From: Candidatus Methylomirabilota bacterium | GTDB lineage: Bacteria; Methylomirabilota; Methylomirabilia; Methylomirabilales; Methylomirabilaceae | Length of the DNA: 41,830 nucleotides | Assembly (NCBI GenBank): GCA_023249055.1 | Contig: JAHFDH010000003.1 | Location: 1-41,830, forward strand | Direction: 5' to 3' | Shown here: piece by piece, positions 8,881 to 17,105 of the stretch | Position numbering within the stretch: the first letter of the stretch is position 1 | How the letters are laid out: every line of letters starts with the position of its first letter | The notes under the pieces: model-generated | What the model was told of the DNA's origin: nothing | Database searches by the model: none | What the model saw: only the letters and a program-made list of their open reading frames with translations | Translations under genes and position numbers: made by a program

Positions 8881-10266
8881 ATGGACGCATATCGAACGAA
8901 AGTACTGATCGTTGACGATGATCCATCGGCCAGGAAGATTCTTCAGGGCCGGCTGCGGATCATGAACGTTCAGGCGCTTGTTGCATCCAACGGCTCTGAG
9001 GCCCTCGAACAGGTCCGCGAGGAGGCGCCCGGGGTGGTCCTGCTTGACCTGCAGATGCCGAAGATGTCGGGAATCGACGTTCTCAGATCGTTGAAACGTG
9101 AAGGACTGGAACCGACCGTCATTGTTGTGACCGCGCACGCCACTGTCGAAGCAGCTGTCGAAGCAATGAAAGAGGGCGCCTACGACTTCATCACCAAGCC
9201 TGTTGATTCACAACATCTGGAGATCGTCCTGACAAAGGCATTCGAGCGGGAGTCGTTGCGGGCACACAGTCGCCTCTTGCAGACGGAAATGGAGGACCGT
9301 CTCGTTAAGGTTATAGCGGACAATCCAACCATGAAGCAGCTGCTGCAGCTCGCCCGCCGCGCTGCCGGCAGCAATTCAACCATCCTGCTCCTGGGCGAAA
9401 GCGGAACCGGCAAGGAGGTTCTGGCCAGAAGCATTCACCAGTGGAGTCTTCGGGCGCACTACCCGTTCACTGTCGTGAATTGTGTAGCCATCCCGGAGCA
9501 GTTGCTGGAAAGCGAGCTGTTCGGCCACGAACGGGGAGCCTTCACCGGCGCACATCAGCTCAAAAGAGGCCGGTTCGAGATTGCGGATCGCGGCACGGTT
9601 TTTCTCGACGAAATAGGGGAGGTCCCGATCGGCACCCAGACGAAACTCCTTCGGGTGTTGCAACACCACGAGTTTGAGCGAGTCGGGGGAACCCGTCCGA
9701 TTAAGGCCGACATCCGCGTGATTGCGGCCACCAACAGCGACCTGGAACGGGCAGTGCGAGAGGGCCGCTTTCGGGAAGACCTCTACTATCGGCTGAACGT
9801 CGTCAGCATCAAGCTGCCGCCGTTGAGGGAACGGAAAGAAGATATTCCTGCGTTGGTCGACTACTTCCTGAGAAAGTACGCGGGCGAGCTGAAAAAACCT
9901 TTGAAGCGCCTTGGCCTCGGTGCGGTGGACGACTTGATGGCCTATCATTGGCCGGGAAACGTGCGCGAACTGGAGAATGTGGTTGAACGGGCTATGGTCT
10001 TGAGCATAGGGGATCAGATCGGCTCGGAGGACCTGCCGCTTCAGATCACCACAGGCCCTCGCCGTGAATCGTTCAGAGGAAAGGAATTCCACGAAGCCGT
10101 TAAGGAGTTCAAGCGGTGGGTGATTCAGGATGCGCTCAAGCGTTCGCAGGGTAATCAGACTAAGGCGGCGGAGCTCCTTGGGCTTCAGCGCACCTACCTC
10201 GTCAAACTGGTCCGGTTGCTGGAGGTGAAGGCGGACTCGAACCCCATCAAGAAAGGCGGCTCTTGA
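8881..10266 (+). CDS. NtrC-family sigma-54-dependent response regulator
   Basis: Receiver (LLDLQMPKMSG), AAA+ (GESGTGKE, HERGAFTGAHQ, FLDEIGEV) with GAFTGA intact, Fis-type HTH (NQTKAAELLGLQRTYLVKLVRLL). RBS GGAGGAG. Confidence 0.97.
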   Translation: MDAYRTKVLIVDDDPSARKILQGRLRIMNVQALVASNGSEALEQVREEAPGVVLLDLQMPKMSGIDVLRSLKREGLEPTVIVVTAHATVEAAVEAMKEGAYDFITKPVDSQHLEIVLTKAFERESLRAHSRLLQTEMEDRLVKVIADNPTMKQLLQLARRAAGSNSTILLLGESGTGKEVLARSIHQWSLRAHYPFTVVNCVAIPEQLLESELFGHERGAFTGAHQLKRGRFEIADRGTVFLDEIGEVPIGTQTKLLRVLQHHEFERVGGTRPIKADIRVIAATNSDLERAVREGRFREDLYYRLNVVSIKLPPLRERKEDIPALVDYFLRKYAGELKKPLKRLGLGAVDDLMAYHWPGNVRELENVVERAMVLSIGDQIGSEDLPLQITTGPRRESFRGKEFHEAVKEFKRWVIQDALKRSQGNQTKAAELLGLQRTYLVKLVRLLEVKADSNPIKKGGS

Positions 10267-10457
10267 CGCAGCCATAAGATCGTCGTCTATGTATCTTTTT
10301 CGATCCTATGTTGTATGCGATTAGGTACTATCTTTTAACGCAACGTTAGAACCAGCCGGATCTTCTCCTTTCGTCGGTCTGTCATCGCGCGCTTAAATTC
10401 ACCAGGTTGACCGGCCATCCCCTGAACAAGAGAGAGTTGGGCAGCCGGATTTTGATG

Positions 10458-10472
10458 TGGCACGCTTGTTGC
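10458..10472 (+). promoter_or_regulatory. sigma-54 (-24/-12) promoter
   Basis: TGGCAC-GCTTG-TTGC (TGGCACGCTTGTTGC): matches the consensus TGGCAC-N5-TTGC, about 190 bp downstream of the sigma-54 activator gene. Confidence 0.7.
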
Positions 10473-10483
10473 CTAGTATTATC

Positions 10484-10605
10484 GCAACATCCTTGTCTTT
10501 GGCATGGTCGTTCAACTGACGACCGTTTCCAAAGCTTATGTCGCGTCCAAGGGGCTCCAGAGGAGAGCCTATCCGCTACCCCCCGGAGGGCTCTCCTCTC
10601 TACCC
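10484..10605 (+). ncRNA. candidate sigma-54-dependent structured small RNA (or structured leader)
   Basis: Begins about 12 nt after the -12 element. Hairpin 1 at 10497-10534 (CTTTGG cat GGTCGT ... ACGACC gttt CCAAAG). Hairpin 2 at 10559-10599 (11-bp perfect stem AGAGGAGAGCC/GGCTCTCCTCT). No credible CDS. Boundaries are guesses. Confidence 0.4.
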
Positions 10606-10796
10606 CATCCTCTCAACTATCTGTTGCTTTCTTCTCTCATAGATCCAGCCGGCCGCTGACTGCTCGCTCTGTTAACCTGATCTCTAATTCTCCTTTGACC
10701 CATGTGGCTCAGATTGTTTAAAGTTATCCGGACGTGTTCTGTTGATGGCGGGTTGCCACTTTCGGTTTAAACGAATGCACCTGCCGCGGCGTCTTA

Positions 10797-10816
10797 TTGT
10801 GCATATTATTGTACAA
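10797..10816. promoter_or_regulatory. operator-like imperfect palindrome TTGTGCA-N6-TGTACAA
   Basis: 7-bp half-sites with one mismatch, 108 bp upstream of the small ORF at 10924. Confidence 0.25.
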
Positions 10817-10923
10817 CCGAGGACGTTGTGAATGGTTGGCTTGGTCCCCTTCATGGGCAAACAGCCTTTGCGCGATATAGGCAGACAGAACAGAGACGGC
10901 AGTTAAGACGACGAGGGTAAAAG

Positions 10924-11193
10924 ATGGCGACAATTATCGAATACACTGACCAAAAGAGGCCGGTCAACACTTATCCGAAGCGAATGATCTCACCATCTTC
11001 ACCAGGCCCATGCTGTTACTCTAAGATGGAACAGATCGGGGTGGAACAGCACGAAGAGGGCTGGAGCTTCATCTATAAGCGCTGCAAGAAGTGCGGTTTT
11101 GCCGTCCGTCACGTCACCGCCCGAAATCCGCAACTCCTTGCAACGAAAGGTTCTCGTTTCGAATACCGGGAGTCAATCGGTTTTCACAACTAG
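10924..11193 (+). CDS. hypothetical small Cys-containing (zinc-ribbon-like) protein
   Basis: 89 aa with CC and CKKC motifs (SSPGPCCYSKMEQIG...YKRCKKCGFAVRHV). Plausible RBS (GAGGGT) upstream. Confidence 0.5.
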   Translation: MATIIEYTDQKRPVNTYPKRMISPSSPGPCCYSKMEQIGVEQHEEGWSFIYKRCKKCGFAVRHVTARNPQLLATKGSRFEYRESIGFHN

Positions 11194-11280
11194 AATGGCT
11201 CGAAACTTACCCTCCGCATTTTGCTCCACCTGTGTTATACTCCGTTTTCAAGCAAGCATCCGTACCTGTGGAGCTGACAG

Positions 11281-12243
11281 ATGAAAGTCGGTGGTTTCGT
11301 TGAAGAAAATGAGGTAAGCGCCCTGCTTGATCTCGAAAAAGAGATTAAACGGCTGAAAAAAGAGCTGCATGCAGTCGTCTTAGCGCACTACTACCAGGAC
11401 TCTGAAATTCAGGACGTTGCCGATGTCATCGGCGACAGCCTGCAACTGTCCCAACAGGCTGCAAAAACGAGCGCCAAGGTGATTGTCTTTGCCGGCGTCC
11501 ACTTTATGGCGGAAACGGCGAAAATCCTGAACCCCGCGAAGCAGGTGCTGCTCCCCGATTTAGCGGCCGGTTGTTCGCTGGCGGAAGGATGTCCGGCGCC
11601 ACTCTTCAGCCGCTTTCGAGAAAGATATCCGGACCACATCGTCATCAGCTACATTAATTGTACTGCTGAGATTAAGGCGATGAGCGACATCATCTGCACA
11701 TCGAGCAACGCAGAAAAGATTATCAATCAGATCCCGAAGGAGCAGCCGATTCTTTTTGCGCCCGATCAGAACTTGGGCCGCTACCTGATAAAAAAGACCG
11801 GCCGCGATCTGACGCTGTGGCCCGGCACCTGTGTCGTGCACGAGACGTTCTCTGAAAAGAAACTCGTGCAACTTATGCTGTACCATCCTGACGCGAAGGT
11901 GCTTGCGCATCCCGAGTGCGAAGCAGGCGTGCTTCAGCATGCCGACTACATCGGCTCGACAAGCGGGCTCCTGAATTACGTCCGGCAGAGCACGGACACC
12001 GAGTTCATCATCGCAACCGAGCCCGGCATCATTCACCAGATGGAGAAGGCCTGCTCGGATAAAACATTTATCCCGGCCCCTCCGGACGGGGATTGCGCCT
12101 GCAACCAGTGCCCTCACATGCGACTCAACACCATGGAGAAGCTGTACCTGTGCATGAAACACCGGACCCCGGAAATCACGCTCGATGAAGAGCTGCGACT
12201 CCGTGCCTTGCGGCCGATTCAGCGCATGCTGGATATGAGTTAG
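11281..12243 (+). CDS. nadA: quinolinate synthase
   Basis: [75 protein letters not shown]. Confidence 0.97.
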   Translation: MKVGGFVEENEVSALLDLEKEIKRLKKELHAVVLAHYYQDSEIQDVADVIGDSLQLSQQAAKTSAKVIVFAGVHFMAETAKILNPAKQVLLPDLAAGCSLAEGCPAPLFSRFRERYPDHIVISYINCTAEIKAMSDIICTSSNAEKIINQIPKEQPILFAPDQNLGRYLIKKTGRDLTLWPGTCVVHETFSEKKLVQLMLYHPDAKVLAHPECEAGVLQHADYIGSTSGLLNYVRQSTDTEFIIATEPGIIHQMEKACSDKTFIPAPPDGDCACNQCPHMRLNTMEKLYLCMKHRTPEITLDEELRLRALRPIQRMLDMS

Positions 12244-12265
12244 GACTGCCTCTCCTTTTACCCCC

Positions 12266-13129
12266 ATGCCCCTATCCCTCGTTCGGATCAGCCGCCAAGA
12301 GGCCCTCAAGAGCTTTCTTGGGGAAGACATCGGCCAGGGTGATGTCACGACCCTTGCCATTGTGCCGCCGGATCAACAGGCGATCGGACATTTTATCGCC
12401 AAAGCACCTCTCGTGCTGGCCGGGATCGATCTGGCCATCGATGCTCTCACCCTTTTAGATGAAGGTCTGATTGTTGAGAGCCGCCGTCGGGACGGTGACG
12501 AGCTGCGCGAAGGCGATCTGGCGGCGTCCATCCGTGGCCAGGCCAGGGCGCTGCTGGCCGGCGAGCGCGTCGCGACAAACCTGCTCCAGCGACTGTGCGG
12601 AATCGCGACGCTGACGAAACATTTCGTGGCGGCTGTCCGCGGGACGCCGGCCAAAATTCTCGACACACGAAAAACAACGCCGGGGCTGCGGGTGTTTGAG
12701 AAGTATGCGGTGACCGTGGGCGGCGGGATCAACCACCGCTTTGGACTCGACGATGCGATCTTGATCAAGGATAACCATATCAGACTGGCGGGCGGCATCA
12801 GCGCCGCCATCGAAACAGCCCGACAACATGAGAGCCGGCCGCACCGGTTTGAGGTCGAGGTGACGACGCTCGAAGAGCTGCAGGAGGCCCTCCGGTACGC
12901 CCTTGACGCCGTACTCCTCGATAACATGGACCCGGGGACGGTTCGACAGGCGGTGACCTGCGTGCGCGCTCACGAGCGCGGCAATACGATCGTGGTCGAA
13001 GCGTCAGGCGGAATAAACCTCGACAATGTTCGGGCATTCGCAGAGGCCGGAGTCGACTGGATCTCTATTGGAGCCTTGACCCAGGCCGTCCCTGCCGTCG
13101 ATATGAGTTTTAAAATTCATCCCGCATGA
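12266..13129 (+). CDS. nadC: nicotinate-nucleotide diphosphorylase (carboxylating)
   Basis: GEDIGQGDVTT; LQRLCGIATLTKHFV; DTRKTTPGLRVFEKYAVTVGGGINHRFGLDDAILIKDNH; VEASGGINLDNVRAFAEAGVDWISIGALT. Confidence 0.97.
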   Translation: MPLSLVRISRQEALKSFLGEDIGQGDVTTLAIVPPDQQAIGHFIAKAPLVLAGIDLAIDALTLLDEGLIVESRRRDGDELREGDLAASIRGQARALLAGERVATNLLQRLCGIATLTKHFVAAVRGTPAKILDTRKTTPGLRVFEKYAVTVGGGINHRFGLDDAILIKDNHIRLAGGISAAIETARQHESRPHRFEVEVTTLEELQEALRYALDAVLLDNMDPGTVRQAVTCVRAHERGNTIVVEASGGINLDNVRAFAEAGVDWISIGALTQAVPAVDMSFKIHPA

Positions 13130-14679
13130 AGACAGATATCCTGATCATCGGCAGCGGCCTCGCAGGATGTGCCGCGGCGCTGGCGGCCGCGAAACGGGAC
13201 GTCGAGGTCACACTGCTTACGCGGTCACCCCTCCCGGAGGAGAGCAGCACCTTTTGGGCTCAAGGCGGCATCATCTATCAGGGGACGGATGACTCCACTC
13301 AAAAGCTGGTGGCTGATATTATCGCTGCCGGCGCGGGTCTCAGTTCGCCTGATGCGGCATTGCTGGCCAGCCGTGAAGGCCCAAAGCTGGTGAAGGAGAT
13401 TCTCATTGATGAGCTGGGGGTTCCGTTCGACGAATCCTCGAAGGTGTCGACACGATGGGATTTGACCGCTGAGGCCGCGCATTCGCTCCCGCGTATCCTC
13501 CATCATAAGGATCAGACAGGATCGGCGATCCAGCGCGCGTTCATCGAAAGGATAGCCTCATATCCGAAGGTCAAGCTGCTCTGCGCAGCCACCGCCGTCG
13601 ATCTGCTCACGATCTCCCACCACTCGGTGGAACCGCTTGATGTCTACAAACCTCAGACGTGCATTGGGGCGTACGTGTTGGATCAGGCGAGCGGCGAGAT
13701 CTTTCCCATCCTCGCGAAAGAGACGATTCTCGCAACCGGCGGACTTGGACGTGTCTTTCTGCATACCACCAATCCGGCCGGCGCTCGCGGCGACGGCATT
13801 GCGATGGCCTACCGCGCCGGTGCCCGCTGCATCAATATGCAGTACGTTCAGTTCCACCCCACCACACTCTTCCACCCAAGCGGCCGATTCCTCATTTCCG
13901 AAGCGATGCGAGGCGAGGGCGCCCGTCTGGTGGACGGGAGAGACCGGGAATTTATGACCGCGTATCACCCGGATGGATCGCTGGCCCCGCGGGATGTGGT
14001 CGCGCGCGGGATTCACCAGATGATGTTGGAATCGGGTGAGCCCTGCGCGTATCTCGACATGTCGCACAAGCCGGCCGATCAGGTCCGTGAACGGTTTCCC
14101 GGGATTTATGCGCATTGCCTGAAGTACGGAATTGACATCACCACAGAACCCATCCCTGTCGTCCCCGCCGCGCACTACAGTTGCGGCGGCGTTGCCGTCG
14201 ATGAGTGGGGTCGATCGAACCTGCATCGCCTGCGGGCCGTTGGCGAGGTCGCCTGTTCCGGGTTGCATGGCGCCAATCGTCTGGCCAGTACGTCCCTGTT
14301 GGAATGTCTGGTGTGGGGAACCCGGGCCGGCGCTCAGGCCGCAGCGCTCATTGCGGGGAATGAGGAATATTGCTTTCCTCAGATTGAGTCCTGGCGGTAT
14401 GAGCGCGAACCGGTTGATCCGGCGCTGATCGCCCAGGACTGGCTCAGCATCCAACAGACTATGTGGAATTACGTCGGGCTCGTTCGCAGCGCCAAACGGC
14501 TGAATCGAGCCCATGAAATTCTGCGGGAACTGAGTCTCGAGATCCTGAGATTCTATGAGAAGGCCGAAGTCACCGACGCCATGGTCGGTCTGCGCAGCGG
14601 TATTCAGACGGCGCTGGTTATCCTGCTCGCGGCCATGGAGTGCCGGATCAGCCGCGGCTGTCACTACCGCATCGATTAG
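13126..14679 (+). CDS. nadB: L-aspartate oxidase
   Basis: IIGSGLAGCAAALAAAKR; QYVQFHPTTLFHPSGRFLISEAMRGEGARLVD; HYSCGGVAVDEWGRSNLHRLRAVGEVACSGLHGANRLASTSLLECLVWG. ATGA overlap with nadC. Confidence 0.96.
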   Translation: MKTDILIIGSGLAGCAAALAAAKRDVEVTLLTRSPLPEESSTFWAQGGIIYQGTDDSTQKLVADIIAAGAGLSSPDAALLASREGPKLVKEILIDELGVPFDESSKVSTRWDLTAEAAHSLPRILHHKDQTGSAIQRAFIERIASYPKVKLLCAATAVDLLTISHHSVEPLDVYKPQTCIGAYVLDQASGEIFPILAKETILATGGLGRVFLHTTNPAGARGDGIAMAYRAGARCINMQYVQFHPTTLFHPSGRFLISEAMRGEGARLVDGRDREFMTAYHPDGSLAPRDVVARGIHQMMLESGEPCAYLDMSHKPADQVRERFPGIYAHCLKYGIDITTEPIPVVPAAHYSCGGVAVDEWGRSNLHRLRAVGEVACSGLHGANRLASTSLLECLVWGTRAGAQAAALIAGNEEYCFPQIESWRYEREPVDPALIAQDWLSIQQTMWNYVGLVRSAKRLNRAHEILRELSLEILRFYEKAEVTDAMVGLRSGIQTALVILLAAMECRISRGCHYRID

Positions 14680-14752
14680 TTGCGCCTATGACGGGTTTCA
14701 GGTTCCAGGGAGGGCGCAGCGTGACGCCGTTCAGTATCAGGGAGGCCATTCC

Positions 14753-15784
14753 ATGAAAGCCGTACGATTTCATGAGCACGGCGGGCCAGAGGTCCTGAGG
14801 TACGAAGACACCCCCGACCCTGTCATCGCCCCCCAAGAGGTGCTGGTCAAGGTCAAGGCCTGCGCCCTCAATCATCTGGATCTCTGGTGTCGAAAAGGGA
14901 TGCTGGGGATGCAGATCCCCCTACCTCATATTTCCGGTTCGGATATCGCCGGTGAGGTGGCGGCGGTTGGAGGTGGTGCGACCCGCATCACACCCGGTCA
15001 ACGGGTAGTCGTCTCGCCGGGGGTAAGCTGTGGCCAGTGCGCCTCCTGTCTGTCCGGCCGCGACAATCTCTGCCGCTCGTACGAAATCGTAGGCGGCTAC
15101 CGGATCGACGGCGGATACGCGGAGTACGTAAAAGTTCCAGAGGTCAATATTCTGCCGATGCCGGAGGGGATGGGCTTCGAAGCCGCAGCGGCGTTCCCGC
15201 TGACGTTTCTGACCGCCTGGAACATGCTGGTCAATCTCGCGCACGTGAAACGGGGTGATGACGTGCTGGTGATGGGGGCGGGAAGCGGGGTTGGAAGCGC
15301 CGCCATCCAGATCGCCAAGCTGTTCGGCGCTCGCGTCATCGCCGCCGCCGGCACCGATGAGAAGCTTGACAAAGCCAAGACGCTTGGGGCCGATGAGGGG
15401 ATCGACTATACTAGCCAGGATCCGGTCGCCGAGGTGCGGCGCCTCACGGCCAAGCGAGGAGTAGATGTGATCGTCGAGCATGTGGGAGGCGCCGTGTTCG
15501 AAAAGCTGATTCCGGCTCTGGCTGCCGGGGGCCGCCTCGTAACCTGCGGCGCGACCGCAGGCCACCTCGCCCAGACTGATATCCGATACCTGTTCATGCG
15601 GCAGTTGTCGATCATGGGCGGCTTCATGGGCCCCAAGGCCGATCTGTTGCAGATCGTGAAGGAGATAGCACGCGGGACGCTCAAGCCGGTCGTGGATCGG
15701 GTCTTCCCCCTCACAGATGCCGCAGCGGCGCAATGTGCGATGGAGGACCGGAAGCTGTTCGGCAAGCTGGTCCTGGTAGTCTAG
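14753..15784 (+). CDS. zinc-type alcohol dehydrogenase / MDR family oxidoreductase
   Basis: ORF opens at 14555 inside nadB; real start MKAVRFHEHGGPEVLRYED at 14753. HISGSDIAGEVAAVG, CGQCASCLSGRDNLC, GAGSGVGSAAIQIAKLFGARVIA. Confidence 0.92.
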   Translation: MKAVRFHEHGGPEVLRYEDTPDPVIAPQEVLVKVKACALNHLDLWCRKGMLGMQIPLPHISGSDIAGEVAAVGGGATRITPGQRVVVSPGVSCGQCASCLSGRDNLCRSYEIVGGYRIDGGYAEYVKVPEVNILPMPEGMGFEAAAAFPLTFLTAWNMLVNLAHVKRGDDVLVMGAGSGVGSAAIQIAKLFGARVIAAAGTDEKLDKAKTLGADEGIDYTSQDPVAEVRRLTAKRGVDVIVEHVGGAVFEKLIPALAAGGRLVTCGATAGHLAQTDIRYLFMRQLSIMGGFMGPKADLLQIVKEIARGTLKPVVDRVFPLTDAAAAQCAMEDRKLFGKLVLVV

Positions 15785-15788
15785 GGTT

Positions 15789-15857
15789 GTCAGGGTTCAG
15801 CAGTCAGATTTGAACAGATTTAAACAGATCCTTCCTGGCTGACAGCTGATCGCTGAA
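15789..15857. repeat. degenerate intergenic word-repeat region (CAGGGTTCAGCAGTCAG; AGATTTGAACAGATTTAAACAGATC; GGCTGACAGCTGATCGCTGA)
   Basis: Directly read between adh stop and the GTG start at 15889; shares GCTGACAGC words with 33242-33265. Confidence 0.5.
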
Positions 15858-15888
15858 TGCGTACCCTGCTGGCATTAGGAGGAGCACC

Positions 15889-16644
15889 GTGATACTCAAC
15901 GTTGCACATCGAGGAGCCTCGGCGTTTGCGCCAGAGAACACGATGGTCGCCTTTGAAAAGGCGATTGAACTGGGAGCCGACGCCATCGAACTGGATCTGC
16001 ACGTCAGCCGGGAGGGCGAGTTAGTCGTCATCCACGATCAGACGCTGGACCGGTCCACCGACGGCCGGGGAGCGGTCCATGCGCGCAGCGTACAGGAGCT
16101 CAAGCAGCTTGACGCCGGCCGCTGGTTTGACGAGCGCTTTACCGGTCAGCGGATCCCGACCCTCGCCGAGGTCCTCAACCGTTTCGCCGGAAAGATTGTG
16201 CTCGCGCTCGAGGTCAAGGCAGGGTCAGCCTTCTTTCCCGGTATCGAGGAGCGGCTGGTCACAATCCTGCGCGAACATCAGGTGATCTCGCAGGTGGCCG
16301 TCGCGTCGTTCGATCATCACGCGCTGTTCAGACTGAAAGAGCTTGAACCATCCCTTCGAACTGCCGCCTTACTCGTAGGGCGGCCGGTATCGATGCCGAT
16401 GATTGCGGAAGCGTGCAAGGCAGACGCTCTGGCCCTCGAGTGCAACCTTGTCACAAACACAGAGGTTGAGGCCTGCCACGCCGCCGGACTCCAGCTTGTG
16501 GTGTGGGTGGTGAATGAGCCGGCTCAGATGGGCCACTTCATCGATCTGGGGGTTGACGGGATCATCACGGACCGACCCGACCTTTTACGCCAAGCCAAGG
16601 CCGAGCGCAGCGAGTCTCGCCCAATCCTCACGCGCTGGCAGTAA
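15889..16644 (+). CDS. glycerophosphodiester phosphodiesterase
   Basis: GTG start. VAHRGASAFAPENTMVAFEKAIELGADAIELDLHVSREGELVVIHDQTLDRSTDGRG; GVDGIITDRPDLL. Confidence 0.95.
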   Translation: MILNVAHRGASAFAPENTMVAFEKAIELGADAIELDLHVSREGELVVIHDQTLDRSTDGRGAVHARSVQELKQLDAGRWFDERFTGQRIPTLAEVLNRFAGKIVLALEVKAGSAFFPGIEERLVTILREHQVISQVAVASFDHHALFRLKELEPSLRTAALLVGRPVSMPMIAEACKADALALECNLVTNTEVEACHAAGLQLVVWVVNEPAQMGHFIDLGVDGIITDRPDLLRQAKAERSESRPILTRWQ

Positions 16645-16690
16645 GCAGTTGCCTGAGACAACGCTTCATAGTCCTCATCGACGGATAGTC

Positions 16691-16804
16691 ATGGCCTTTG
16701 GTTCAACGCCCAACGATCCGGACCGAACCGCTTGGCCCTTCATTCTCTTAATCGGAGCCATTGCCGCTGTCATCGTCGCCACACTCCTCGTATTTGCCGC
16801 CTGA
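16691..16804 (+). CDS. small single-TM protein (37 aa)
   Basis: MAFGSTPNDPDRTAWPFILLIGAIAAVIVATLLVFAA; hydrophobic C-terminal helix. Short, so uncertain. Confidence 0.4.
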   Translation: MAFGSTPNDPDRTAWPFILLIGAIAAVIVATLLVFAA

Positions 16805-16887
16805 TCGTCACGGCCGGATGCCTGCAACCGGTCTCGCATGCGGTGTTCTGAACCATGCGGTAAGCTATTTCCCGTTGCGAAGCTGCG

Positions 16888-16917
16888 TTGAGATACGCTA
16901 TACTTTAACTCTACAAT
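16888..16917 (+). promoter_or_regulatory. putative sigma-70 promoter for acyl-CoA ligase
   Basis: TTGAGA-N18-TACAAT in an AT-richer intergenic segment. Confidence 0.4.
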
Positions 16918-17105
16918 ATACCAATCCTGACCCCGTCAATATCTGAGCCTGTTGAGGGAGCGGTATGAGTTCAGAACCCGCTGGCCGCTTCTGAGGATCC
17001 TCAGTGTCACCAATAAGGCCTTACGGCGATTCATAGGCGTCATATCTCGAGCGCGGTCATGCCATCAGCAGGCACAGGGACCACTGGAAGTCAAAGGAGT
17101 GCAGA

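Noticed and set aside
10407-10721. 104-aa plus-strand ORF over the sigma-54 segment
   Set aside because: Its start precedes the promoter, composition is non-protein-like and no RBS is evident; the hairpins better explain the sequence.
10724-10933. 69-aa minus-strand ORF with hydrophobic N-terminus (FTLVVLTAVSVLSAYIAQRLF)
   Set aside because: Needs a TTG start overlapping the better-supported 10924 ORF; kept only as a curiosity.
11221-11245. TATACT box upstream of nadA as a promoter
   Set aside because: No -35 with acceptable spacing could be assigned with confidence.
13558-14664. 368-aa minus-strand ORF
   Set aside because: Antisense to nadB.
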